Origin: Embiotoca jacksoni
Lineage: Eukaryota; Chordata; Actinopteri; Embiotocidae
Direction of reading: 5' to 3'
Assembly: GCA_022577435.1 (NCBI GenBank)
Contig: JAKOON010000089.1
Span: 426,001 to 490,000, forward strand
DNA: 64,000 bases
Positions 21,301 to 33,204 of the stretch are shown here, one piece after another. The notes under the pieces are model-generated. The model saw only the letters and a program-made list of their open reading frames with translations. It was not told where the DNA came from and searched no databases. Positions within the stretch are counted from its first letter, which is position 1. Each line of letters opens with the position of its first letter. A program made the translations under genes and the position numbers.

Positions 21301-24300
21301 CTTTGGTGTGCATGTCAGCCTGCTCTGCAGGGAAGGGAGGGGCTTCAGTGAAGTGGAGAGGGAGGGGGAGGGGCCTGAAAGTTGTACTCGTTCTAATTTT
21401 AATTCATGCTGTATATTTTGTAGTTGCCTAAAAAACCTAACAAATTGTAACATTTCAGAAGCTGTACTTCTGCAAACGTTTGCGTGTTTAACTCTATCTA
21501 AGAACTCAGCAGTGGGTGAAGGTTTTAGTTTGAATGAAGCGCTGCACAATGTTGGCTCACGATGGTGCACCGCCTGACTGAGTATCTAAATGTTTGTTGA
21601 ATCAGTAAATCATCTCAGCACAATCAGATTCAGCAGTACAGGAGACACTAACATCTCCCTGCAGCATATCCACCCCAGTGTCCCACCCACTCACCAGTTC
21701 GTTGTGTTATCTAGTCGGGTATTATCCCATCGTGGCTGCCTGTCATTGTTCAGCTTCTCCTTCCATCTGTGTCCTCACCACACCAACCTCCTCTGCAAAA
21801 CCTCCACTCCATTTCCATTAACCCTCACAAGCATCCAGTTAATCATTCTGTGTTTGGGTCTTGTCCTCTGAGCTTTACAACACTGTTCAAGCCTGCAGGG
21901 CACAAACACATTTTAGGATTTGGGGCGAAATAATATAATTTCACTGGATTTGCATCCACAAGTATTTATAATAATTAATTCAAACCGATATGTGGCTGAG
22001 GGCCAAAGTTGTCTGGCTGGGCCTCCTCATCATAAGTCATGTGGATCATGTCACTCACACTTAAGAAATCGTTCATTCAAAATCTGCAGTCCAAAGTTGG
22101 AAATAGTTTCCAAGAAATATGATAAAGTAAAACTGTTTTTCAATTTCATAGACAAATGGTCCTACGAGCAATTTGATGTCAAATGTGGAATAGCAAAATC
22201 AATACTGCAGCACAGAGTGAACTTACAGTTCAACAGTTCGTGTACAAATGTTACCACTGAAGGCGTTTCAGATGCAGCAGTTCAACAAAGATGTAATGGA
22301 AACCATACAGGCTGCTAAATGCACACGGACACCGATGAACCTGTGAGAGATGGAGAATACAGTACTGAGCTGAACGTATTTAACAGACCAGCGGTTCTGG
22401 AGATCCGTTCTCTCTGCAGCGGTCCATAGTTTACCCTGCAGTTGTCCGAGAAATGGATTCGACATGGCAACTATTTAAATAACTGAATGAATGCTCCCGG
22501 CTTTAAAAATGCTAATTTAGATTAATACCTGACCACAAAATTATAGTAGTCAGGCCTGAAAGTAACAAATGATGGATAAGCTTCTTAGGATGTTCCTGAT
22601 TTTATTAACGTTGCATAAATAATGTGAGATTTAAAGGACATATTCACAGTGGTGCTGGAAGACAAAACAATGTCATCTAGAGAAACTATTTGGTTGGAGA
22701 AAGACAATTTTAGGTGTTTAGGGCCAAATGATCGCTTCAGTTTTGTCTGAATTTATAATTTTTAAATTACAGGTCATCCAGGCCTTTATGTCGTTGAAAC
22801 ATTCTTGAAGTTTTACAACCTAGTTTGTCTCATCTAGTCTTGTAGAAAGACATAGCTGGGTGTCATCTGCATAGCAATCCAAATGTATGTAGTGTTTCCT
22901 CATATTGTTGCCTCAGCAAAGCATGTACTGTATAATGTAAAAAGTATTCATCTGAACCTTGTAGCACTCCATAACTTGCTTTTCTTCGCTTGGAAGAGTC
23001 GCTGTTGACCTAAACAATTTTAAATCTATCCAATAGATGTGAGTATTCTTTGACCCGAATGATAAGTGCCAGTCACTGGTTGTGATCAGTTGTATCAGGG
23101 AGAGATAATTTGTCATAAAGACACTAAAATACCTTCATAACAAACCATTCCTCTGCAGATGGTTCATAGTTTGGATTAGAGGAAAGTAAAAAAGTATATT
23201 TTTGATGCAGTTTTTAAAGTCTCTCCTTGGCCCAGTCATGAGGACAAGAACATGTATTATATATAAAGCTTCTCCAGTTTCTCAGATTCAAAGAGCACAA
23301 GGTTGTTCATTCTGCTCTGACAATAGTGAAGCTCTTACTCACTGAATTTAAGGATCTTTTCTCAAGTGGCAACTTCAGATAATAGCTAAAAGCACAGCAT
23401 TCATTCAGCTGTGATTTACCAAAAGGTTATTTTACTTCTACATTACAGTCGATTCAAAGGAGTCAAAGAACAAATAAATATGTAGAGATAAGTTATGTTT
23501 ATTTGAGGATTTTACCAAATTTCTAGTTGTTGGACTCATTTTTACTGAACCTATATTATCTTCATTTACCAACAATTACAGCTGTCAACATATTAATATG
23601 AATAGGGCAAATCTATGTTTAGGAGCCTGGTGACAGCTCCAAATGGATCATACAGAATCCATTATGAGATTCAATTGTATTTTTAGTTGCTAAAAATTTG
23701 TCAAATAACCATAAATATAAAAACGTCTTGTGACTTTATCTGCACATTAAAGGAAGCGATGCTGCGGATGTTTTCATGAGGGTGGACGAGCCCATGATAG
23801 CCAGAGTACAGATTTCCCACAGTATATGTGTGTATATTTATAGTGTGTAGAGTGTATGCAGTAGGACAGACACGTCCTCTTCAATAGAGCTATTGTGTTC
23901 ACTGCACTTCCCCGACTTCATTTTAATGATTACGAGCAACAGTGACCCCAACAGCTGCACTGCATGGTCGAGAGGACGAGCACACGTTTCTGATCCATTC
24001 TGTATCGTCCGTGTGGCGTTCAGCACTTCCTCGTCCACTACACAGTCTGTCTGAATCCCAGCATCACCGATACACATGTTAAATACTGTATAACCTCCTA
24101 ACTTACTGACGTCGATGAGGACATGGGGTCAGGTGATGGTAGAGCAGCGTCCAGAGGACACAGTATGTTTGTCTCAAAAGGTGGTAAAGGTGTCGAATTA
24201 GCTGTTTATCAAGTCAAACGTGACAGAGTCCTCCTTCATGACCTGTCTGAAATAGTAGTGACTGCAGGTGTGTGGAGGATCCTGGCCGCGTTGTCATCAG

Positions 24301-24589
24301 AAAACCCTAAAATAAAAAAGTAAAAACTGTGGATGGTCTGTTGCTCCCACACAAACACCACAGCATCAGCTGCTTTTTCTTCAGCCTGTTTTGTTTCTCC
24401 ATGTTGAGTGCAGAAGATGTTGGAATTGAAATGTGTTGAAAGAAGGTATATAAATTCCGATAGGTGTTGTTTTAGTCCGGATGTCAGGAGTTATCATCAA
24501 GTGTGATGGACTTCACAGCTTCATACATGACGGACACCTTCTCTACTTTTAAGATCAGGATTGAAACTTCCCATGTTGATAAAGCTCAT
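21301..24589. other. Long stretch without a recognised gene
   Basis: 3.3 kb of AT-rich DNA. Open frames up to 132 residues (21920-22318) have no recognised motif and no convincing splice context. No transposon family was identified by eye. It may hold old, unrecognisable repeats or conserved non-coding elements. Confidence 0.5.
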
Positions 24590-25025
24590 AGTTAGAGCTT
24601 CCCAGGTAATCTCCTATTGATGCTTCCACAGCTTTGTCTGCTGGGGACCTCATGATGAACTGACCTTGTCTTGTCTCTCCATGCATTGATATTGATATGA
24701 CACCAGGACACCCTGTAGTTTATGGTCTGTTATCTCTCGGTGCAGTCCTCCTCGGCCCTCTAGTTTTGTGCTTTGTCCACAGGTATCCCTGGAGCTGCCT
24801 GTTTCTGCTCTGCAGTTACTGGCCCCACCAACACACCCAAACTTTATTGTCTCCTTTATCTTTATGCTGTTCTTTTCTCTCTCTGCTTTCCTTCCAGCTG
24901 TCACTCCTGCAGAAATTATTGACTTGTTCAGTTCCTCTCTATAATGCTGTAAAGTCTTGGCGGTACGATGTAAAGTGCCCTAAGATGACTTGACCTATAT
25001 GAATATTTCAAATTGAATAGAATCA
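24590..25025 (+). mobile_element. CR1/L2-type LINE 3' UTR fragment
   Basis: Matches the 3' UTR order of the long LINE at 31730-35161: GAGCTGCCTGTTTCTGCTCT, CACCAACA, TCTTTATGCTGTTCTTTTCT. It ends in a worn version of the LINE tail near 24980-25025 (GATGACTTGACCTATAT, then repeated AATTGAA-like units). No coding sequence remains. Confidence 0.7.
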
Positions 25026-27302
25026 ATTGTGTCTCCAGGTCGTTCCTCTAGATGTCCTTCATCATCATCACAACACAGTCTGAAGGATGATCGACGAACT
25101 GTCACTTGGTCACTAAAGATCACACCCAGAGTAAAAAAAGAAATAGATAAATCATCATGTACAAGAAAAAGAAGTCCTGTCCCAGACGGTCTGACCAACA
25201 TAGTCCTCCACATCATGGAGTCGGCCTGGATCACACGAAGAGACAGAAGACACTGAGACAGACTGAACTGTGGACAGTTCTCCAACATGCTGAACAACGT
25301 ACCTGCCAAGTATTTAGAGGAAGCGTGTGCTGTGTAGCGAGAAGCACTGCTGCTGTTTTAAAGCCAAATCATGCTCACAATAAGTTTACTGCTGACTGCA
25401 GTTTACATATAGTGAAGTGATGAATAAAAACGAGCTGTGGTTTTATTTTTCAAAGCATAATCACTTTAATTTAACTCCCTAAATGTTGGCACGGCACTGC
25501 GTACATATCTCCAATGTGCTATGTCTTATTATTGTGTCTTTAATTGATTAATACCTCTCATTTCTAACAGATATGTCGAGCTTATTTGTGCATTTTAGGT
25601 ATTCCATTTAGTATTAAAAGACAAATGATATCAGTTAATGTATCCTCAGCTTCATTTAGTTTCTTTCAAAGATGTTGAGTCGTTGTCCAACCAACCAGCA
25701 GGTCCACTGTATTCATTTATTGAATGTTTAACCTTTCACCTTTGACCTTTTCATCTCCCAGTCAAACTATGCATCAAACAGTGTGTATTGTTGTGATAAA
25801 GCCTCTGACAGCGCTGCCTGTAGTTTTAATTAAATTAAAGGTGAGCCAACCGTGTAGCTGTTAGTTTGAAGTGTAAATAATCACAAATGTAATCAAACTG
25901 TGCTTTTCAAAGTGTAATCCAGCTGTAAAATGTGATCATCACGACACAGCTACAGGTTTGAAATATAAAAATACTGAGTGCCATGAGCAACGTGTTCGAA
26001 CTAATTTATCATCCACCGCTGATTTTCAGATCTGCAGGAGAACAAATACATTATTTTGAATTCTTCTGAGAATACTCAGTAACTAACGTTGCTTCGATGG
26101 CACATACAGATAAAAAAGAAATCCTGATTTCTATAAAGTTGTAAACAATGAGTCATAAAGTAATCAATAAAGCATACTTTTCATATTAGTGCGTCCCCAC
26201 CCCTTTGCTCCAGAGAGGACAGAACAAACACCAATGCAACCGTTCAGTCTAAAACACTGGACTATTTGGACCTATTTTAACTTCTAATGTCGTATCTTGG
26301 TGTCAGAGGCCTGAGGGGAAGAAAACCTGAGACCAAAGTGTCTCTGCTATGAATCCTGGCCTGGCAGTTTTAAATCATGAGCTGTTTTATGAGGTTGCTC
26401 CCGACTCACATAATACATTTACTGTCACATGATGAGCCACAATACAATCTAATATGCTGCAGGTCATTTGTGCAGCTCCAACACTTCCTGGACTCTACGA
26501 GACCTCTGAGTGTGTCCTGGGGAGTCGGGCACCAAAACGTTCGTGCCATCTTTAAAGCCATTTTTTTAAATGTCTACCGTAAAATATATTCCCCATTCTT
26601 AGGCAATAAACTGGGTGGTGTGTCACATCGATCTATGCTGCATGCTTATCCCAATACAAATAAACATTAAATAAATAAATAGAGACACTTGGGAGAATTT
26701 TGAAATGCATTAAGTCTGCTTGTAGCCATCAGCAGACTGGAGGGATGCTGTGGATCACACCCGGTCGCTGGTTATTGGTTGGTTCCTCCTTGGATAACTG
26801 ACAAAGTCTCCCACATCCAACATGGTGACTTTGAAAACCGACTGTTCTCGCTCTGTGAATTATATCCCAGATCTCTGTCATGTGCTGTTAATATGAGCAT
26901 ATCAACATTATTCTCTTTATCTGTGAATGCTCATAACTTTATGGATCACTGGTTTATAAGAAATTAACACATTATTATGTATCAAGTTCACCAAACTGAG
27001 ACTCTTCTAATTAACCAGCAGAAAGAGGACCAGTGAGAGGAGAACTCGGCTCCTCTGTTGGAACCAATGATACGATAAAAATACTTCATGAACAGGATAA
27101 GCCCTTCATTCAACATTGTAAATCTTAAGAAACAATGTCAAAGTATTACATTGATAATACTGAGATTTTATTGCCATTTATACAAACACAAAGTACATGT
27201 GTGATGAAATTCCTGTGCAGTTCACTCAGTCGGGTTACAGCAAATAAAATAAGATTGCAAATAAGGGAAGCCCAATATAAGCTATGTCAGTAACAGAAGG
27301 TT
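25026..27302. other. No recognised gene
   Basis: AT-rich DNA with frames of 104 residues or less and no motif. Nothing assignable was found. Confidence 0.5.
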
Positions 27303-27881
27303 TGTTGTGTGTGAGCGTTCATGGAGTAAAACAACACAGTTCTTTATTGGAAACTGGTTGTTTTGGGAACGTGAGTCGTTGCAGGTTGTGTTCAGAGTTG
27401 TAAAGTCATGGAGTTCAGGCGGCTGTGAAGCCAACAGACTCCAGGAATCCTCGGCCGGTCACTGCTGCTGGAGTGAGCAGGGAACAGGGTGGTCCAGAGC
27501 TCCTGGAGGAGCAGACGGGGGTCGGCCAGGCGGCGGAGCGTCTTCGAGCTCCGGGTGGAGGCTGCACCACGTGTGCAGCTGGTAGACAGCAGACAGGTGA
27601 GTCCAGGTGATCTCCGTGGATCCACGCTGGACAACAGGTGAGTGATCTCTCTTGATCTGAAGTCAGACTGCTGGCATGCTGGTAAACTGCAGCAGGCAGA
27701 AAACAGGCAGAGGTCTGAACTGGAAGCAGAGTAACAGGAGTCCAACTTATTACACTGCAGAGTTGTAAAAACAAAACACAGAACACATGACACAGAAACA
27801 AACAGTTGGATGACAGACGCTACGAGGAGAGGACATGGGGGGAACAGAGGAGAAACACAGGGACTCACAGGGAACCTGACA
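27303..27881 (-). mobile_element. Solo LTR, minus strand
   Basis: 579 bp read from 27881 (TGTCAGGTTCCCTGTG) to 27303 (CTCACACACAACA), with AATAAAG near 27340 on the minus strand. It belongs to the same family as the other LTRs but is more diverged. No flanking duplication was found (AGGTT left, TGAGG right). The 192-residue frame within is a by-product. Confidence 0.75.
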
Positions 27882-28059
27882 TGAGGGGGGGGCAGCTGTT
27901 GTCCAGAACCAGAGAGACCATCAGGGTCGGATCGCAGCATCGGTGGGCTCCATGGACGGCCTCTCTCCACCAGCTTCAGTTTCCTGCTGTGAATATTTTA
28001 TACTGGCGTTCATTCAGACACCCTGAAGAGCGGACTGATCAGCGACAAGTGTTGGTGGT

Positions 28060-28745
28060 GAAGTTTATCTCGCCGCTCCTTCACCGTGATCAGGTCTGAA
28101 GTCCTAATCTTAAAACAATTCCATTAGTTGTAGTTTATCGCCCAGCTGCCTGTTATTCAGAGTTTCTAACTGAACTGACTGACTGATTTAGTGTTAAGAA
28201 CAGATGAGGTGATTATACTGGATGACTTTAACATTCCTGACAATGTGGACAACGACAGCCTCAGTTCTGCATTTAATTTATTAATAGACTCAATTAGCTT
28301 TTCTCAAAATGTTTTAAATATTTTTCATAACATTTTAATTCACACTCATGAGCCACACAGCGTTTGGGAACAATTCCATCACAGTGGACGTCGATACGGA
28401 GACGGCCGTCCAACCCTTCTCGTTCTTCGTTTGTGTGTATGGATGTTGGATGATGGTGTAAGTAGGACGTGTGGTCCCCTGCTCTGGATTGGTTTCATCT
28501 GCCCATTATCACCTCCCGCCTCCTGATGGACGAGCCGAGCGACCTGATTGGTGGGGCAGCCCGGTCCGGCTCACCAATCCAGAGGAGACAATTTGCTCGG
28601 TTCTGTCAGAGGATTCTTTCCCACTGGTGCCAAATGCTGCTCAGGGCACAACTGTTGGATTTCTCTTAAGAATATTGTGATGTGTTGACCTATATAAAGC
28701 GCCCTGCTATACAAACACAACTGAATTGTTTTGAATTGAATTCCT
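28060..28745 (+). mobile_element. CR1/L2-type LINE fragment with internal deletion
   Basis: Starts with endonuclease-domain sequence (IILDDFNIP, VDNDSLSSAF near 28210-28275), then a short broken stretch. It jumps to the LINE 3' end with CCTATATAAAGCGCCC and a TGAATTG-like tail at 28690-28745. Most of the reverse transcriptase is missing. It resembles the long copy at 31730-35161. Confidence 0.8.
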
Positions 28746-28912
28746 TCCCTGTGGACATGGTTGTGAGGGAGGGAGAGGACAGGAGTGCTGGAGGTGCAGA
28801 AAGAGAGGAACCGGGACCAGAATCAGTTCTAATAGACAGACCACTGTGTCAGCATGTTGGATTCAGAATTCACCTTTTTAAACTGAAAAAAACTCTGGCA
28901 TGTTTGTCTTTA

Positions 28913-29282
28913 ATGGACGGCACAGTAGTGCAATGGTTATCATTGTCACCTCACAGCAAAAAGGTTCTTGGTTCGATTCCTGCCCCGGGCCTTCCTGTGT
29001 GAGTCTGCAGGTTCTCCGTGTGCCTGCGTGGGTTCTCGCCGGGTCCTTCCAGCTTCCTCCCACTGTCCAGAAACAAGCTATCAGGTTAACTGGTGGTTCT
29101 ACAAACTGCCCTGAGGTGTGAACGGTCTTTGTTTCTGTCTGTCTCTATGTGTCCCTGTGATGGACTGGTGACCTGTCCAGGTGAACCCCGCCTTCTCCCA
29201 AAGTGTGCTGGGATAGGCTCCGCCCCCCCCCCCCCCGTGACCCTGTTCAGGATAAAGCGGGTGTAGATAATAGATGGATGGA
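28913..29282 (+). mobile_element. tRNA-derived SINE (AFC-like), copy 3, with target duplication
   Basis: Starts ATGGACGGCACAGTAGTGC and contains a perfect polymerase III B box, GGTTCGATTCC, at 28970-28980. It ends in GATGGATGGA. A 12-bp direct repeat, TGTTTGTCTTTA, flanks it (28901-28912 and 29283-29294), showing retrotransposition. The tail type differs from copies 1 and 2. A 15-base C run lies near 29223-29237. Confidence 0.92.
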
Positions 29283-29408
29283 TGTTTGTCTTTAGGAGCT
29301 TGATTCATAGAAGGAAAACAGTGATCAGATAATCTGTGCCAATTAAAAGCAGGAGACATCTCAGACAGAGGAAGAAGAAGGCAGGGAAAGTAAAGGTAAG
29401 AGCCCATC

Positions 29409-30705
29409 ATCCACTCACTCTTCTCCTGCTCTCATCATCATCATCATCCACTCACTCTTCTCCTGCTCTCATCATCATCATCATCCACTCACTCTTCTCC
29501 TGCTCTCATCATCATCATCCACTCACTCTTCTCCTGCTCTCATCATCATCATCATCCACTCACTCTTCTCCTGCTCTCATCATCATCCACTCACTCTTCT
29601 CCTGCTCTCATCATCATCATCCACTCACTCTTCTCCTGCTCTCATCATCATCATCCACTCACTCTTCTCCTGCTCTCGTCATCATCATCCACTCACTCTT
29701 CTCCTGCTCTCATCATCATCATCATCCACTCACTCTTCTCCTGCTCTCATCATCATCATCATCCACTCACTCTTCTCCTGCTCTCATCATCATCCACTCA
29801 CTCTTCTCCTGCTCTCATCATCATCATCATCCACTCACTCTTCTCCTGCTCTCATCATCATCATCATCCACTCACTCTTCTCCTGCTCTCATCATCATCC
29901 ACTCACTCTTCTCCTGCTCTCATCATCATCATCATCCACTCACTCTTCTCCTGCTCTCATCATCATCATCATCCACTCACTCTTCTCCTGCTCTCGTCAT
30001 CATCATCCACTCACTCTTCTCCTGCTCTCATCATCATCATCATCCACTCACTCTTCTCCTGCTCTCATCATCATCATCATCCACTCACTCTTCTCCTGCT
30101 CTCATCATCATCCACTCACTCTTCTCCTGCTCTCATCATCATCATCATCCACTCACTCTTCTCCTGTTCTCATCATCATCATCATCCACTCACTCTTCTC
30201 CTGCTCTCATCATCATCCACTCACTCTTCTCCTGCTCTCATCATCATCATCCACTCACTCTTCTCCTGCTCTCATCATCATCCACTCACTCTTCTCCTGC
30301 TCTCATCATCATCCACTCACTCTTCTCCTGCTCTCATCATCATCATCATCCACTCACTCTTCTCCTGCTCTCATCATCATCATCATCCACTCACTCTTCT
30401 CCTGCTCTCATCATCATCCACTCACTCTTCTCCTGCTCTCATCATCATCATCATCCACTCACTCTTCTCCTGTTCTCATCATCATCATCATCCACTCACT
30501 CTTCTCCTGCTCTCATCATCATCATCATCCACTCACTCTTCTCCTGCTCTCATCATCATCCACTCACTCTTCTCCTGCTCTCATCATCATCCACTCACTC
30601 TTCTCCTGCTCTCATCATCATCCACTCACTCTTCTCCTGCTCTCATCATCATCCACTCACTCTTCTCCTGCTCTCATCATCATCCACTCACTCTTCTCCA
30701 GAGGT
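29409..30705. repeat. Minisatellite of about 38 units with (CAT)n length variation
   Basis: The unit is CCACTCACTCTTCTCCTGCT followed by CTCAT and a variable number of CAT triplets, giving units of 31, 34 or 37 bp. Rare variants have CTCGTC or CCTGTTCTC. About 38 units were counted. Because every unit length leaves remainder 1 on division by 3, the reading frame rotates from unit to unit. No plus-strand frame of the unit has a stop, so a 459-codon open frame runs through it. It is not a credible protein. Confidence 0.96.
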
Positions 30706-31337
30706 AGTGTGGTGACTCAGTGATCCGAGCGGTGACCTCAGACAGAAGGTCCCAGCCTGCAGCCTGACCACGGCCTTTTCTCTGAGTCTCCCTGTTCCTG
30801 CCTGGCCATCCCCGAGGTCCTCCCACACTCCACAGACATGGAGGGTGAATCACTAACACTTGCAGCTACATGTTTAAATAGCCCAATGACAGTAAATATA
30901 CAACTTAACCTCTTAAACCCAATGGAATATCCACCTGAAAATGTTTTCATGTTATGTTCTAAAAATTCTGAACTGTCACCAGATTTGATGCTTTGAGATG
31001 AAGCAGAGTGGTGAAGGTCCTGGCGGCCTCTTCATTTGAGTCCTTTGATGAACCAAGTGTTCCTTTTAGCTGTTCTGCCTGCTGACAGGTGATCTGTTAC
31101 ATCTCCATGATGATAACTGTTCTCTGCACTTTGCACCAATTAGACAGCATGTAGGTTCTACCTCCGGAGAGGGACTTTATTTTTGCATAACGGCCAAAGA
31201 ACAGTCTCGTTGATATTATGGCATTTCACAAAGATCACAGAATGAGATATTTTTAAAAACATTTACAAAATGATTGAAAGTCTGTGTGAAGCATGCCACC
31301 AAGCTTTACATGTTCTAGAACTCTTTGGAAAAGGATT
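30706..31337. other. No recognisable gene
   Basis: Unique-looking DNA between the minisatellite and a short LINE tail. Confidence 0.5.
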
Positions 31338-31410
31338 CACGCACTTCAATTCAATTGAATTTTATTTATATAGCGCTAAATCACAACAGAGGTTATTTCA
31401 TAGCACTTAA
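31338..31410 (-). mobile_element. CR1/L2-type LINE tail, minus strand
   Basis: On the minus strand this reads GTTGTGATTTAGCGCTATAT then AAATAAAATTCAATTGAA, the usual 3' end of teleost L2-like LINEs. Only the last 70 bp are present. Confidence 0.75.
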
Positions 31411-31572
31411 CATGGAGTTGATCCCATTTGCCGTAGTTCTGAGTAGGAGCTGTGATTGGAGGAATCTCGTCTGGTGAGCGTATTGCATCACTTCCTGTCT
31501 ACAAACATTGTGACTGTTGTTACTTCTGTTATTTCAGCTTCTCTTCCTGAATTCTACGTATCTAAATCTCTA

Positions 31573-31605
<33 letters not shown>

Positions 31606-31640
31606 GTATCTAAATCTCTATCTATATATATACGTATCTA
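31573..31640. repeat. (TA)n with ACGTATCTAAATCTCTATC repeats
   Basis: A TA run of about 15 units flanked by three copies of ACGTATCTAAATCTC at 31556, 31605 and 31631. Confidence 0.9.
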
Positions 31641-31844
31641 AATCTCTCCACTTCTTCTCATCTCAAGTTAAAACTCACGTTTGCTCTTCTTGAACAATTC
31701 TGCTGTTAAATCTTTGACCAACGTTCACTAACTTGGTGTTTTGGTGCTGCTAGCTTAGCAGTTAGCAATGTCTTCCCTCTCCCTCCTCCTCTTCTGGTTT
31801 TTCCTGCTCAGTGTGACATGTTTAGTTACAACCCTGCTTCCTTT

Positions 31845-32097
31845 AAGGAGGAGGAGGAGGAGGAGGAGGGGGGAGGAGGAGGGGGGGAGGAGAAGGAGGA
31901 GGAGGAGGGGGGGGAGGAGGAGGGGGAGGAGAAGGAGGAGGAGGAGGAAGGGGAGGAGGAGGGGGGAGGAGGAGGAGGGGGAGGAGAAGGAGGAGGAGGA
32001 GGAAGGAGAGGAGGAGGAGGAGGAGAGGGAGGAGAAGGGGGAGGAGAAGGAGGAAGAGGAAGAGGAAGAGGAAGAGGAAGAGGAAGAGGAAGAGGAG
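31845..32097 (+). repeat. 253-nt uninterrupted homopurine (GGA/GGAAGA) tract
   Basis: Every base from 31845 to 32097 is A or G on the plus strand, mostly GGA, GGGGGA, GGAGAA and, at the end, repeated GGAAGA. It lies just before LINE codons that read GVAAIFHSS, where related LINEs normally have a short glycine/arginine-rich stretch. It is therefore an expansion of LINE coding sequence. The Glu/Gly/Arg-rich frames of 134 and 151 codons over it are by-products. Confidence 0.97.
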
Positions 32098-32119
32098 TGG
32101 CAGCAATCTTCCACTCAAG

Positions 32120-32862
32120 TTTATCAATTAATCCAAAGCCTAAACTTAGTTATAAATCATTTGAGAGTCTGACTCTTAGTCTCTCACCCAAACTGGAAAG
32201 CAGAGAAACGGATTGTATTGTTGTTGTTTATCTCCCACCTGGTCCTTATTCAGAGTTTCTAACTGAATTCTGACTTTTGATCAGATTTAGTGCTGAGTTC
32301 AGATAAAGTGATGATAGTGGGAGACTTTAACATTCATGTTGACGTGGACAACGACAGCCTCAGTTCTACTTTCAGCTCATTATTAGATTCTATAGGCTTT
32401 TATCAGGATGTAAATAAACCCTGTCGCCGTGGTAACCACACCCTCCATCTGGTTCTGTCGTATGGGATGGAAACTGAAAATGTAATAGTATTTCCTCCAA
32501 ACCCTGTTTTGTCGGACCACTTCTTATTAACATCTGAAGTTCCAATAATGGACGACACAGCATGTGGGAATAAATCCCACTACAGTAGATGTCTGTCAGA
32601 TGATGTCGTGGTCAAGTTTAAGGAAGCAGTTACATGTTTATCCTCTTCGATGCCGTGTGTTAAAGCAGTGGAAGACATCTACGTTGATCTTAGTCCCACA
32701 CTAGTGGATCATCTGGTAGAAAACACTGCAGTATCTCTGCTACAACTCTAGATGATGTCACCCCTCTGAAGAAGAGAGTCATGAACCAGAGGAAGTTGTC
32801 TCCATGGTACAACTCAGAACTACGCTCTGCTAGGCAGCAACTAGAAAGATGGAAAGGAAATG
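32120..32862 (+). pseudogene. LINE endonuclease domain (EEP fold), broken
   Basis: In active LINEs this apurinic-like endonuclease nicks the target DNA before reverse transcription. Visible parts are CIVVVYLPPGPYSEFLTEF in the 31818 frame, then after a stop MIVGDFNIHVDVDNDSLSS (about 32310-32365), TLHLVLSYG (about 32440) and PVLSDHFLL (about 32505-32530). GDFN and SDH are conserved catalytic positions of the family. The frame ends at 32749-32751, and later parts are frameshifted. An inverted copy of 32246-32862 lies at 35162-35778. Confidence 0.88.
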
Positions 32863-33204
32863 GAGTTCCGCTAATTTAGAAGAGTTTCACCTGCCTGGAA
32901 GGAGAGTCTAATATTATATAAGAAAGCTCTTTGTAAGGCCAGAACTTTATATTATTCATCATTAATAGAGGACAACAAGAACAACCCCAGGTTTCTTTTC
33001 ATCACTGTAGCAGGCTGACAAAGAGTCCCAGTTCTGTTGAGTCCTCTATTCATTCAGCTCTCAGCAGTAATGACTTCATTAACTTCTTTACTAATAAAAT
33101 TCTTACTATCAGGGAGAGAATCGGGCCGACCCTTCCTGACACCGTCACTGATGTGATGTTAAGCAACAGCAGCCCTGAAAGCAACTGTAGGACCAGATGT
33201 AAAC

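Noticed and set aside
27392..27970. 192-residue minus-strand open frame as a gene
   Set aside because: Lies almost entirely within an LTR of the repeated family. No motif.
29336..30715. 459-codon open frame read as a His/Leu/Ser-rich protein
   Set aside because: It is fully explained by a minisatellite whose unit has no stop in any plus frame. There is no start context, domain or codon preference.
31768..32273. Glu/Gly/Arg-rich open frames on plus and Leu/Ser/Pro-rich frames on minus
   Set aside because: These are translations of a homopurine tract inside a LINE, not proteins.
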